From Stichopus chloronotus (taxonomy: Eukaryota > Echinodermata > Holothuroidea > Aspidochirotida > Stichopodidae), in the NCBI GenBank assembly GCA_021234535.1, contig CM037843.1:20987911-21051910 (forward strand): 64,000 nucleotides of DNA, read 5' to 3'. Both the position numbers and the translations under genes were made by a program. Of the stretch, positions 25,701 through 40,700 are shown in pieces (within the stretch, counting starts at the first letter, position 1; each line of letters starts with the position of its first letter). The notes beneath the pieces are model-generated. The model made no database searches. It worked only from the letters and a program-made list of their open reading frames with translations, and had not been told where the DNA came from.

Positions 25701-28700
25701 GAAATAGGGCGTTTAGAATACACCAACATGACATACTAAAGAAAACAGCGGTAATCATTGTTAAACCATTCAATCTCATCAATAAACATCTACCAAAGCT
25801 TCATCTCCTCAAAACATTATGCATGTGATGAGGAATGGAAGATGCATCATTTGAATTTTGAAAAGTTTGGGTGAACAAATTAGAGATGAGCAACAAATAA
25901 CTGAATTTCTGTCTGTGAGGAGCTTATTTCTTGAAAAGAAGGCTTCAGTCCTTCCTTATTTTGTATAATCTATCATTCTACGTCCACAAACATTGGTTTC
26001 AAAAATATGGATGTCTTCTCTAAAAGAAATGCCCTATTTCCCTTTAAGGTCAGCCAGTGAACTGACTAAACCATTAATATTCATGTTTTATAGAGGTCTT
26101 TAGAAGGTTACGAAAGTAGCTGTCGTCCATAATACTGCATTTTACGGTATGTAAGGATTTTTTTCGGTATGATCAGTGAAAATTGTAAATTTGCCCTCAG
26201 ATAGAATGTCATGCTGTTTCCTCTTTTTGTCACTGGATCTACTTGCTCTACCAAGTTGAAGTGGAATATGAGTTGGAAATGTGGCATACTTTGCCACTGA
26301 AATTCAAGTTCTATGGAATGTGTTATAGCCACTACATAAAAACATTGTTTAATCCCCATTTTTGCACTCATGATTATTCATATCCATTCCCATTGCTGTG
26401 TTGAATTAACCATGCTGTGTCGCTGTGTTGAAGTAACCATGGTTGATGGCTCGGCTTTCTCAGAGAGTCTGAACTTTTTGGGTCTAACAAAAATGTTGAG
26501 ACAATCGTTATACTCAAATGTCTGGAGGATGGATGAAAACTTCTCCTTCAGATTTTGTGACAGGTGATTTTTTCCCTACTTTTTCTCTTCCCCGAAACAG
26601 TGATGAAGGACAAAGGCACCTGACCAATGGATTGCCTGTATAACTCATATTCCAGTTTTAGGTTTATCTCATCCCTTTCAGCAAGAGACAAGTCTATAGT
26701 TGTTCAAGACATTCAGCAGTACTGATTCATAACCATTGATGCGGTCTTAACATTGGTAGTGCATTGCACTCCATATTAATATGTTTTCAAGGCTATAACA
26801 ATCTTTCGCTATTTCATGAATAGTTTGGTTCGGGGAGTTGGTGTGCCAATAAAGTCATCTGTCTTGGTAGGGGGAGAGGCATTGTGAATGAGGTAAGTCA
26901 AGCTGAACCAAACATTCTGGAGTATGTTGCTCAGTGAAATCCTGTTTCAGCCTTTATGGCATTAATCTTTAAGAAGTTTCTCCTATGAGTTACATTTCAA
27001 AATTTTCAAGACATCTCCATACATTATACAGGTCAACATAGGAGAGAGACCTTTTCTCTGTTTCTGTTGTGTTTGCTTACCGCTTACTCGAGCATTCCTG
27101 TGACAGTGAGATTAATGGAAAAGTCCTGAGAAATGGTCTCATTAAACTGACTTGAGCTATCAGTGAAACCACTGCATTAGACCTTAGAGATGTTGTTTCC
27201 TGTAAGGCTTTGTGTGAAGCTGAAGTATTCATATGCACCATGTCTTTTGAATTAAGTGCTTCAGACATATATACTTCAGTCAGTCAAGCATGCAACCGTC
27301 GAAATGCCCCCTATGGAGGCTCCGACTCCTTTGACTGTAGAAAAGCTTTCTTAAACATGAAAAAAGGTTTGGCTTTCTGAGTCACCAACATTGATTTATT
27401 AATAAAAGAAAAAATCAATTTGCCCTGGAAGTCCCAGACTTTTCATCTGCCCTAACAGACTGTACCCCACAGTAAATAAAAGCCTGAATGGAGGATACAG
27501 TTGGTCCCAATGAGGGACTTATTGGATTAGATGGCAACATGTTATTACTACAAAAAGGAAAGGGTATTGGCTGATTACAGTGAGCTCTCAGAAAGGTTTT
27601 AGCCTACATTGAAATTCTTGTGCAATATGCAGACTATGGTATAGTAGCGTTGCATTTAAATGAAACACTGACTTTAGTCTTCGGATATTTTTCCGCATAT
27701 ATATTATATATATTATATTTGTCATGCAAGACTTACAAAGATGCTGTGCACATGTCTTGAACTTAAGTCGTCTAGCCTAGGTAGTTTTCATACAGAGAGG
27801 GAGGACAATAAATGACCCATGCATTGAGAATATTACCATGTAATGGAGGCAGTCAGTTTGGTCTGTTTCATATTCAGGTAGTAGGACCTGTATAGAGATA
27901 ATTCTGATAAATGTGTGATTAAATTATCGTGAATCTGAAGTATACTGTGCGAATTGTTAATTTGTAAATCTTTGTAGTTTAAAAAAATTGCAAGCGACAA
28001 TCTACAGCAACAGGAACTCAAGTGAAGTTCTCTTTTTATGAATCGGCCTGAATTATTTAACTCTTCAATGCCAGTGCCTATACAAACAATAGGCGTTATG
28101 TTTAAAACTGGCAAACCTTAGATGTGTTGTTGTACATACCATACATATAGACTATAAAATGCAGTCATGAGATGCAGGCCTATACAGTCTCTGAAATCAG
28201 CAATTTGAGGCATTGGTATTAAAAAAGGAAAAAAAGTTGTACAGGAAACTAGTGAAAGATCTGCAAGACTTCTTAGTTTGAATTCTTGCACCCTCAGGAT
28301 CTGATCCAGTGATTCTCCATGGGAGAGAGGAGGGACAGATCTGACCCAGAAAAGATGGACAAGGAATTAGTAATATGAACACACATAAAACATGAGTGAT
28401 CAAGCAACAGGGGATTTGTACAGATTTTTGCATAGCTCAAAATATTGAAGTTACCATTGACCTTAGTGAGCTGTAGCAATAGTCACCATGACTGGCATCA
28501 TACACCTAATCACTACTCATCTTTGTTTTTTATCCAAACTTGAATGTGAGAATATGGAGAATAGCTAAGTGATATGAGGGAGATTGATCAGGAGGGATAC
28601 CCTTAAAGGGATGATGTGTGCTTATCCGCCAGTCTGTTTGCGCTATGCAAATTAACTGACAAGGCTTATGGCAGTTGGACATGTCCCATTGCCCCAGTGA

Positions 28701-31700
28701 AAGGTGTGATCTCGCATGAAAGGACAAATTGCCTGTGAAAAAGAGTTTTGTTATTTGGAGTACATGCTAAAAAGGCATATGACAAATGAGCTCTAGGCAA
28801 CAGTCTTGGGTCTATTAGACTTTATAAGTAGCTTATTTCAGGATGTTCCGAAAGAGCTGACCTGTAAAAGAGCTCGAAGTGGTAAGAATTTAAGTAGTAT
28901 AAAATCACATGTGAAACCTTTTCATGCCTTATCTCTGGTGGTTTATTGACAGCTTAAGTGCTTTTGTACCATAATAGAGCAACTTTCAAGCTTCAACTGA
29001 ATTGATTTTCTAATAATAGATGAGTTAATGCTAGCTGCCAGTGAGTAACTCACTTAATTTTAAAATGGTAAGTGAGCCACCAGTGGTCAAAAAAGTGATT
29101 TTGTACAATCAAATTGGTTGTGAACATGGCTGGAAAAAGTGTAAATTTCCCGAGAGGCTGATTACAGTATAGTCAGATTTCCCGGCAGACCTAACATGAC
29201 GCCTGTAGGCGTCATTCGATCTTGAAGTGATTGCCATGCCAGTTTGGGATCAATTGGCCTGCCATAGGCCCCCTTGTGGGGTACAGGGAGGATCCCAATG
29301 GGGATCCAGGGGGATGAATTCAGCAATTTTAGCGTTCTTGGACGTGTCCGAACCATTTGAAACCCATGCTGAATTTCAACTCCCCAAGTTGAAAAATGTT
29401 ATTGTATCAGGTGAAAACACGATAGTTCAATCTGAAAAAATCATTGATATTGCTTTAAAATCAAAACGTTGTGTTGCACATGTCATGTAGAGTAAACGGT
29501 ATTACATACATTTTTGAAGTTGAAATGCCCCTTAAAGTCTCATGAAAAGAATCACGTAAGATCATGTACAGCCTTCCGAAAATTTTACGTAATGAGATCC
29601 TAACGTAGTGGGTGCATGTCAAGTAGCGTCACCACCTTGGCAATTCATATTTCCGTATTACAGGGAACAAACGACTTTTTGTAAAATGCAGGCTTCAGAG
29701 TTTCCAAGGAACATTGAAATATTTTTTTTTTTATGCTTTGTTCATTGATCCTAGTCACTTTAAAATGTTTAGACTAAAGGTTTGAAGAAGCACACTACTT
29801 GTTTCGTGACGGGTTTTGATTATAGAGATATGCATTCATATTTGTATTTCTGTGGGCTGTGATATGTCATTCCGCATTCACATCTGTAACTTGAAAAATA
29901 TTGATCATGAGTAAAAAAATAGTGACATTTATTTACAAGAATAGTAATTTACTTGAATTTTTGGTAAAAATTGAATGTGGATGGTGCATTGGGGATACAC
30001 ATTTGAATGGATTTATTTACCAGTTATTTTCGGACCTAACTATGTAGGAAACCAGATGTATGATCTCTACCATACTGGGATGGAAACAAGTATGGTATGT
30101 ACAAGATAAACCCGGCAGGAAGTTAAAGCTGTATGCCGACATGATATTTTGAAAACATTTCAAACGGTCCTGCATGGTTCTTCAGCATGTGCCCTGTTTT
30201 CAGTCTTCTCTCTTCATCACCTCCCTTCCTGCAACTTCCACGGTCAGTTTGCTCTGTGGCTCGGACTGTGTATAGAGAGCTCCTCTGTGAGCAGCACAAA
30301 AGTTGCTTCTCAGTTATAGGCCTGCTGGGCAGTTTCACAAACTAACCACACATAGCAGGACAAAAATTGCAGTTGCCACATTTAATGACTGACTCACAGT
30401 AACTGTCTCTCCTGGGGTTCCCTGAGGTTAATACTACACCTCTCTTTGAACGCTGACTGATCCATTATAAATCCTTTACTCTGGTGTACTGCCAGCTGGC
30501 TCTGGAGAGATTATATGAACCCTGAAATGTCCAATAGCAATTTTGAAGTGAATCTAGAATTACAATATCATAAATTCTTTCAGTGTATCAATGAAATTCT
30601 TTGTGATTTTGTACAAGCTCTTGACCTGAATAATTTTGAGGACTTTAAACTTTTGGTAAGTGGGAGCATGGACTTTCATTGTCATGCACTTCTGACAGAG
30701 GCAGTCCAAGTAGTTTATAATTTTTTTTATCCATTAGTAAGTAGGTGCTGCTGCAGTGATAGAAAGCAAGGAACTTTGCAGCTAATTGCAATAAAATCTG
30801 TGCTGGAGCACTAATTGATTAGCACTGTACCATCAGCCTGGTACCTGTAACAGTGCTGTGTACAATACAGAAAATATGTGTGGTGTCATGGAGTCATCTG
30901 CATTGGTCAGTTTGGCCCACTCAACTTGTAACATGCTGACTTGGCTAGCAATGTTTTCACAGAATTATGATTCAAACATCATTTCTCTCCATCCTCACTA
31001 AAGTAGAGCATTGACAAAGGCCATAGTAAACACCTGGGTCCCTAGATGTTCCATTTAAAAGAAAAAAGTTATTGAAGTTCTGGGAAGTATCAAAGAGAAG
31101 AGTGAAAATATCATGGAAGGGTGATTATTAGTGTCTGTACTAGGTCCAAATTCGGTTCCAGACAACTGATATCCATAGTTGGTCAGGTAGCTGGGTGCCT
31201 GACTATATAATTGTCTTTTGGCGAGTTTGTTGTGAAGTCGAATGTGACATTTTGCTTTGCAGGTCAATACAAGATCATTGCTTAATTTTGCCACACACAA
31301 GGTTGAAGTATGTGAGAGTTTGCATCGGGGTAGCAATTTTATAACTTGGTCCTGAGGTAGCGCCATCGTTCGGGTACACACCAGTAACTGAGATTTGAAT
31401 TTCATGCTGTACTTTATTTGGAAGCAACAAAGATTCTTAGCTATTTACATTGTTGATGGAGTTTGTGAATTCCCAGAGTCAAAGGGAATTTAGAGAAAGG
31501 AATTAATTTCACCTCAATGCAATAAGCATTAATTAACTGATATATGTATGTGACTGACATACACCCTGTGGACATGTCTTCAACCCAAGTTATTTGTGGC
31601 ATTACAGTTGTTTTTCTTTTGGAGTGTTTCAAGTCGTGGCTTAGGAAGAGGCTTTCCGAATAGCAAGTCCCTGATCTGTCTTCCTCAGTTTGCACTAGCA

Positions 31701-34700
31701 GCCTTTGTTTTATTGTAAATGAAGATTAGCACATGGACAAAGACCTGCAACCAATCTTCCCAGTCCCCAAAACACCTTGGTATTTCAACTATACAGCACT
31801 ATGAATACAAGTTGGCCTATTTGACATTAGGTGGACTGTCAATTTTAAGATGGTCAGCATTGTAACATGGGGTGGTTAGTATCATGAATCACAAAAGAAT
31901 GCTCTTCACCTGTGGATAAACCATTTGCCCTCAGTGGAATGTAGTGCACTTTCTTTCACTTTTTTGTCCTGGAGTCTTTGCAATTGTTTTGATGGCATGT
32001 GTGTGCACCTGTGTATGTATGTTGTATGCAAGAATACCATGTATTGTAACACAGTACTTCAAAGTTCAACAAGGAGTCGGCTTGATTAGAGAACTTGTTG
32101 AGTTTGGCAGCCCTTTCACAGAGTCCATATGTACAGATTTGTTATCCTTGGAGATCATTTGAGGTGGTGTCGGTCAAAGTCTCGAAGTCTTGTAATGAAA
32201 CATGAAGTGAAACAAGCAAGCACAAGTTCTCTAGGCTCCACACTCAACTTGACAGGTAGGAGGTCATCTCCCACTTTCCCTTCCCCTTTCTTCCCTGAGA
32301 AGAATATCTATACCATAGCGAGAAGAGGATACCTGCTGCTCTGCAAAGGTCATTAGAAGTAAATTCTCAAACTGCATTTTAGTCAAGTGAAAAAGCATCG
32401 TTCAAAATACAAATCAAACCTTTAGCTTGCCCTGAATGTGTATGGTTATCGCTCACAGTTCTCACTAAGTTCAATAGTTAGACTTAAGGTTAAGAGAGGT
32501 ACAGGTAAGGTAAAAGTGTGAATAGTTTAATACCTGAGTTAGTTTGAACTTCAGTATTGTGTAAATTTAAGCATGTAATCAATCAATTACTAAACACAAC
32601 TATTGTATTTCTGGTCTGCAGTACAAATAGTTCAATTATCTTGTGCCCACATTTGACTCTGTGATTTGTATGTATGTGTGGAAAGAGAGCTTAGTCCAGC
32701 TGTATTTGTTTATCCTTTGAGGTTCAATGGGCCTCTGGTTGCTTAGACCGCTTTCTCACAATTAAGGAAGCTGATCTGGAGTGGTGAATTAGATCTGGAT
32801 CAGACCCCTCGCCTTGAGATCAATGGTTTGCTTTCACATCTGTTCCTCCACAGCGAATGTGACCCTGAGCAAATGATTTTTACCCAGGAAGTTACCTATC
32901 TGAAGTCATGGAAGTACCACCATGTTGAAACTGTGATAACAACACCTTGGTGCATCCTCAAGCAGAATGAAAATTTAGCCCAGACAGTACACATTGTACA
33001 CTATACGTACAAAACCCACTTGCATATGGTAGAGAGTCTTGCATTGTAATTGATTTTTTTGAGAGAGAGAGAGAATAATGAAGATGAATGAAGAAAACAC
33101 AGGTTTCTCTTGGTGTTTAATTGTAATATGAAATTGACTAAAACTTTTCTTGTTATACCACAGTTTTGATCGTTATATTCTCTTAGAATTCATCAAAAAC
33201 TTCATTTTCCGTGAGAGTACGGATTCTTTCCAACTCGAAAAGTCCTTTATTGAAAACGGCACAATATCCAGAAGAACCAGCTGATCACATGATGGTAACT
33301 TCTGTGTTAGGGCCTTGATCTGTTGAATCGGCGAAGAAATAGTCCTATAATCAGGGAGTTGCTATTCTGATAGCAACTCCCTTCAACTCCCTGGTATAAT
33401 GTAATAGTCTGAGTAGCATACACTGTATCATTGTATGTTGTGACTGCACATGATGTACATTGCTGGTCTACGTGAAGTACTTGTTTACCCTACCCACAAA
33501 ACCAGCAGAGGAGAAGAAATACCATTCAGAGATAAAAGTACGTGATGCCAAAGGTCAGCTTGATCTTGGTCATTGTAATCCACCGAGCTTTTCACACAGT
33601 CACATGCAATTTTGAATTCCTACTCGAGGTCTGATCTACCCCCATTGGTGGATCATCATCATCATCATCATCATCATCTTCGGATCTGATCTTATTAAAG
33701 TGATGTAAATTCATACTACAACAGATAAGGTGTGGATCTGATCCACCACTCAAGATCCAGTGTGAAAGCAGTCGTAAGAGCTTCGCTTAAAGGTCGTATG
33801 ACATGCATCTAGAAAAGAGCATTCTTCTTTCAGAGGCTGCAAAATAAAACCCTCAGTGAAAATCCGTTGGAAGTTTGTTTGTGCCTTTTACTGTTTTTGA
33901 GATATGTGACTTTTCAAAGTTTGAGGGAAATGCAAAACAGATAATGTGGTTTGTTGCACAGTGTCAGTGTTTCTTTTGTTAAGCCTATATATTTTGTCCT
34001 TCTATTCCTTAATTGCTGAGTTTCACATTGGTAAGTGACATCGATATTTTTGAAGAGAAATTACATGCTTTCGAAACAAAACCATCCAGGCATATCCAAT
34101 TCTCAAATGTCCTTGAAGTAACGGTGACACAAATAAAGGATTAACATAACCCAGATCATAGGCCGGTCCATCTCTTGATGTCACAAATTTGCATACTCAG
34201 CCTATATTTATTCATGATACAGCTATGAGACACTAATTTGGCCGTAAATTGGTAAATCTTTAACGGATTTTGATGGAATTTGTGGCTATTTTTAAAATTA
34301 ATTTTTTCGATGCTGAATTCACACCCAGTAACTCCAAAATGTCAACACCACCATCCTTATTAGTGTCATATCTAATGATAACGAAATCTTTGACTCACAT
34401 GGGAATCATATGATCAAAAATGTTTCATATCGGTTGATTGTGCCATTAATGTCATCAGCACATCTTTGAGTACAAATCAGTACAGTGCTATTTTGTAGCA
34501 GATTTGGGGCTACGTCCATGGGCCTTAAACCATCTGCTTAAAAAGGAACAGTCGTCATCAATGCCTATGGTCACGCTTGGTGTCGTTATTTTGTAATCAA
34601 ATGACCTGATTCAGACCATGACTAACCTATCAATAATATTTGGACAGGCTACCAGTTGGTGAGAGAATTTCCTGTGACTTAGTTCCTGTTTGTTGTCATA

Positions 34701-37700
34701 GTTTAGAATATTACTGTTTTCTCCTTATCTGGTTGCAGAGGAAGAAAACAAAAGCAGTGTTAAGTTTAAAACTGGAGTTTTCACAAGGCAACTTTCCCAG
34801 AGTGATAATGCTTCCTTCACTTTGTCATGCGGTCTATTTTGGGGGTTTTGATCTGCTTCCTGTATATCTCCTTGAGGAAACAGCGAGGACAAAGTTAAAA
34901 TCTGTCAGACTTGTGTAGTTCAGACTTGGCATTTAAAATGGGTGAGACTAGTGTGCACATGTGTGTTGCAAGAAGAGTGGTCCATCATTTGTTCCATTGA
35001 TGAAGTGCTGTTTCGGTTTGATCCTAACTTATTAAAACAACTAATTAAAGTTGTGACCATTGTATAAAGTAGGTGGGTGGCAAGGAGAATTGGAAACTAT
35101 AAATTGTTAAGAATCCATAGTCAATACTGCAGTGGTTATATCTATTGCTGCTTTTATCCTTGTTTGAATAAAGTTTTGTAACCTTTTGTTCTGCTGCCCA
35201 ACTGACTCCCATTTGTGATCAGCTCAGCATATTGTAACGTGCTACACCTTTACAATAGCAACAACTTGCATCTGTTACTTTTATTGTCAGATGCACAATT
35301 AGTCAAAGCCCATTCTTAGTTTGCTGGTTAATTGTTTTATCAGTTAAGTGCCGTTGATAAATTTAGGTGCAAATGTATTTAATATAAATCACCATGATTG
35401 TGTTAGTGTAATAATTAGGTTTTAATCAGTACTTGAAGTAGCTAAAAGGTGTTGGCTGCAGGCTAGCAAACAGATGTGAGAAAAAAATAGGGAATGAAGA
35501 GATGGCAAACGTGTCATCTTTCACTTAATGTTTAAACTCTGTCAGTTGTGACAGTTTAGATACAAACTTTAATACTGTTTCATTTTGAAAATGCAGGGAG
35601 ATTTGCCATACCTGTAAGTCTAGATCCTAGCTCAATTACAATTATTTCACATAGTATTATGGAGGAAAACTGTAACATATTATTGACTGATAGTATTTCA
35701 TGATGCTGATAGAAGTCGACTTTTTGAGGATTTTAAGAAGTAACGGAAACTGATTTGGAAAAGAAGCAAAACTGCTACTGTTGTATCTGGAAACATCTTG
35801 TCATTACTTGTATTTACTCCCTGTTTACAAAATTACTGTAAATCCTCTACGAATTCTGAATGATTCGGTTAGGTCCACTGAGGCAATGCTCAGTTGCTCA
35901 CTATACATTATACAAGCAAACCATCCTTAGACTACTGTTGAATCAAATGCAATGATGAGTATGTCTTCACCTGCTACATATTTTGCATGTGTCACTAAAA
36001 GGTGACAAAGGTTTATGAACAAAATTTGTTGAGAATTTATGATGATGAAATTTGTATTTCCATTGCTCTTGTAATACCTTTTGCTTACAGATAAAAATGT
36101 AATGGTGGCATGACCACAAGATGCAGCAGTTAATATTGTTGACATGTGATTCAAAAGCAATGTTGTTTGTAATGATACTAAGAGCAAATTGTCTAGCAAT
36201 GTATCAATCAATATCTGGACTCCTTTGGAAAGGGTTTTCTTAAGAGAATGCGCTTTGATCCAAATTTGTAATTTTACATAACTTACGGAGAATACAGTTG
36301 GATCTAATGCAAACGTCACATTAAAACTTGACTTAAATTTCTAGCATATGCCACTGGCCACACTTGCTACATATTGTAGGTATTAGACTTGATCTGCCTG
36401 CTATTTGTAAGCAAAACAGTGGCAAAATTATGGAATTTTCCCCTATTTTCCAATTTTATTGGATTGTACAGTGCCAACAGGGTGAAAAGTTTGCCTAGAA
36501 GGGCACTGATGGTTACCAAATACCTTTTAGTACTGCACCAGTGTTTATAGTACATACACCAAACTTCGCATGCTGCCAAACTTCTCACAGCCCTGCAGCA
36601 CTAAAGTAGCCCAAATGCAATGGCCTAAGCAGCTTGGCAAAGCTTTGACCCTGATTAAGTTACTATCTTGTAATGACCTAAAAGAATTGCTGAAACACTG
36701 TTTATTTAATCACCCTTGCCTGATTAGTTAACTTTACAGTACTGCCTTTGCTCAGGAGAGATAGGCGAGGCCTAGAGCATCCTACTCGCAGTTATCTCCT
36801 AATGTTACAGATTTTCAAATTATGATTGTGATCATTCAATGGACTTGTTTCGGACCATTTTTGTTGCCAGCTTGTTCACAGGTTTATAATTGGTGTAGGT
36901 TTATGCACAGGATTCGTATAAAAGGACACTCTGCATACAATGATTGTCATGCTAACATTAGTGAACTGCATGACGTTTGGCAGGTTTATATCATATCGTT
37001 AAATCAAGTAAATTTTGGATAACAGATTTCAAGGTACAATTCTAAGTAGGTTAGGTCAAATTATATTTAAATGAACCTTCAGACTTGCTTAAACACCATT
37101 ATTAGATTTATAGGGATTTTGAATTTCCAGTAGCTAGAAATTCCAAGGTGTTTACATTAGATCTGCGAAGTTTCATACATCCATGCTACTATTATCAGTG
37201 TGATGTTTCCATGCATTGATTTTTTTTTTTTTTGGTGTGTTGAATTAGCTGATAAAATCTTTTTCTCAGATTCCCAATTAAGTAACATGCATCATGTATG
37301 TTTAATCTAGCTACATAAATTTTCCAGCTTTAAGTGTGTGGGGAGGGAGAGATGGAGAAGGACAGACAGATAGACAGACAGACAGACATAGACACGCTTT
37401 TAAGATCCACTTACTAAGTGAAGATCTACACTCCTCATGGTTCAGTATGGCACTGAGTTGCAGCCAGTTTTGTTGAGCTGCTCAGCTAACTGCACAGAAT
37501 TGTCTTCCATGGGAGAAGTATATATTTCCTCAAGGTAAACATAATCAAACCCCAATCCCTTGCGGTGTTTATATTGCCATGGTCAATTTTAAAAGGGGTT
37601 CCTTTGCTGGACTGACCTATAAGCCTTCTCATTAGGACTAAGTAAATTTGAGCTCTGAGCGGTATTGTCTAATGTGTGTACTGCATCTGACTGCCTTTTG

Positions 37701-40700
37701 AGGTGCACTGTGTTCATGATCATCCCAAGAAAATATAGATTCTCTGTGGAGACACAAGAATGTCCAGAGACAGTACAATGTCTGGTCTGTTTATTGAAAA
37801 GAAATCAATAAGTAAAATGGGAAAGATGTTCATTACAGGTTTATAGGAAGAGAAGTCGGAATGGATGAAAGAAAGAGAATGAAGTGGGACTGTCAACATG
37901 ACTTTTTTGTGTCCAGGTGTGAGCCGTAAATGTAAGTGACTGGGCTGTCTTGTTTTAGCCAAAAAAACAAAAACGTTACACATCGTGTTGTAATCAGCAG
38001 TGTAACGAGACATTTGATTTGGTGGACTGAAGGGTCAGGTGCTGAAGGGGGGTAGTAATGTCACTCTCTGAGCAGAGCTTTCACCATGGGTTGGTGCGTA
38101 GCATGCAGAGAAAATGTTTACGTACATAAATGTACATGGTGGCATGGTACGTGGTACATTATGTACATACATGTCCGTAAAATGGACCTCAGATTGCAGA
38201 AAATGGCACTTTCCAGTCTCTCTGGCTTTGTGAGTTTTTGCTACTATTTTTGTTTTCTTCAAATTTCATGTAGGTGGGAGCACGTGGGGGGCAAGACATT
38301 TGCCATGTGGAGCTCCTGCCTCCTTCTCCCCCACACCCTTCACACTGGTTATGCCACTGCTTGTCATTGAGGGTGAAATACTGTAAAAGTGAGCTGTCTT
38401 AATTTGAAGGTAATTTGCAAATCAAACAGAAATGCATACATAGCTAAGCAATAATGCAAAATTATATTCTCTGTGTGTTACTTATCCAGAAAACTGTGAC
38501 ATTTTCATTTGAAGTATTGTCATAAAATAGGAGTTACACCCTTGGAATGTGGTCAGACTGTAACAAAGCATTTAGTTTTATGTGTTCTGACAGCCATAGC
38601 ATTTTAATCATCATGTGTCAATGTAATGCATTGAGGAGCTTTCAGATTTACTACACTGAGATTTGGTGTTGAACACTTTTCTCTTCCTTGTATTGAAGTC
38701 GACCTTGTCCTCTATGATTTGCAAGTTCCTTAAAAAAATAGTGAAGGGGTGAATCAAAGTGACAGGATGGGAAAGATGAAGGCTAGGATAGCTGTGCATG
38801 ATATTTTACCTATGCCTTTAACTTAATACCCCAATAGGTAGATAGCTCTGAATGAATGGTACTTTGTGAATGTGTGTATCTTTGTGGTTTGAAGAGGGAT
38901 GTGGTCACAGGCAGTGTGTTGCCTGCAGCCATGCATAGTGAGTAAAATAGACCAGCAGCTAACTACCATGAGGGGGAGGTGACTGGACTTTGATATCATA
39001 ACAAGACAAATTTATTATAGTAAAGATCGTGAATGCTGATAACAGTACTGTAATTACAACGAACTGTAACTGTATCCATACAACTTTTCCAGTACTCGGT
39101 TTATGAAGTAAGCCTATTTAGTTTACTGCAATATATAAGTGAATTAGAAATTCTATAGCGTAAAAGAAAATGAGCACGAAAAAGTAAGTTGCGTTTTGTT
39201 GAACCACAAGTTAATCCCAGGCCATCTATGTTGGAAATGAGAAATAAGAAATCACCTTCCAAAAGTTTCACAAACTCATAAATATTGTTATCCAAATTTT
39301 CTTTGATTTTCCCATGATTTTGATGCCACATCTTGAAAGCCTTAACATACTGTACATCATTAGCTCTAAATTGTCAGGTTACAAAATGTATCTTTGAAGT
39401 GAAAAAGCATTGACAGTTGCTGTTCTCATCACATGGATTCACTGCAGTGACATAGTGTGTGCCAAGATGTTGCCATTGTACTCTTTTATCTCTACATTCA
39501 GCTGTACCTCCCTTCATTCATGGACAGGTGTGTCATAATTAAGGAGCAGTATTTGATGTTGTGCTCTTTCAAAGAGCATAACATCAAATCTCCTTATAAT
39601 ATGTTCTGTTTGGATGTTATCTATTTTCAGACGGTTCATTGTACAAATTTGGAAATCAGTGAAGTTACCCAGGTACAACTTTTTGAATAATCTTGACTGT
39701 TCTCCAAGATTTCAAGAAACATTACAATAGTTTGAGAGATGTGACCTTAATTTTTATAATCTTAAGGTAAATCTGCAATATACGAAATTTACATTTTCAC
39801 AGGTGTCAACTTTCCAGGTTAAACAAGGGCCTTAATTTCAAAGAAAGTCAACGACTTCTTGCAAAAAGTTGCCACTGTTGCATGACTTTTGGTAACCTTA
39901 TGGCAAATGGGAATCAAGGTCTTGACATTGGATTTGAAATGCCTGCAGTGAAATGTTATTCTCTTTCATTTATTAACCCTTTCAATTGTGAGTCAAATAT
40001 ACCTTTAAAGTAGTAGACATCATGGGGCCTATGAGTTTCTTTCATGGAAGTTTGATCTTGCCATTGATGTGGTCTTCCTAGATATGATGATACAGTAGGT
40101 CACTTTAACTCTTACATTTCATAAACAGTTCTAAAGGAGGCAACATTAACTGTGGTGGTATTGAATTTGATCCTGCAAAAATTATCTTACAGGAGTAGTA
40201 ATTCAAAGCAATTGTTTATAACTCTGCAGAAAGTTTAATTTGATGGTTTTGTTTTTCTCCTTAGAGAAGATAATTAGAAGCTTCCAGTTTCAAATAATAA
40301 TGAAGTTGTCATAAGTTACCACCCATGTATAATGTATTTCTTTTTTTTTTTTTGTTAGTTTCATGTATTTATCACCTCAGTGTGAAACTGTGACACAACA
40401 ATTTCTTTACAAAATAGGATAGAAAACTTGTAAAAAATTTGGCAAATTAAAAGTAGAAGTTTAACATGACGTATAACACTAAGATGAATGGAGACCAGAA
40501 AAAAGTTAAAAGAATCTCATATGAAGGCAGGCCACCATGCTAGGAAAGAAAAAGGAAAGAAAAAAAAAGAACAAAGGGGTAAGGGAGCTTAATGATTTTA
40601 GTACAGTGGGTAAACTTTTAAAAATAGAAAAAAATGTCATGTTTTAGCAAGGTAAGAGCCTCTTCTTAAAAGCATTAACTGCAGTGCTTTCCTTTATACT

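Larger units (their letters stand above)
32741..33781. mobile_element. Candidate element with diverged inverted ends (about 1.0 kb)
   Basis: The left segment (GACCGCTTTCTCACA, then GGAGTGGTGAAT, then CTGGATCAGA) is an imperfect inverted copy of the right segment (GGATCTGATCCACCACTC, then CAGTGTGAAAGCAGTC). The arms are about 60 bases. Inside are a GA run (33059-33075), a 13-bp-stem hairpin (33353-33382) and an ATC repeat. There is no transposase frame. Confidence 0.45.

Noticed and set aside
28604..28625. TTAAAGGGATGATGTG as the end of another TTAA element
   Set aside because: I found no matching inverted end within about 1 kb, so it cannot be called an element.
31055..31405. 116-codon minus frame in intron 2
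   Set aside because: No family resemblance, no splice context, and within the range expected by chance in 64 kb.
35927..36319. 130-codon minus frame in intron 2
   Set aside because: Hydrophobic-rich as expected for AT-rich DNA; no conserved motif, no clear neighbouring exon. Kept as chance.
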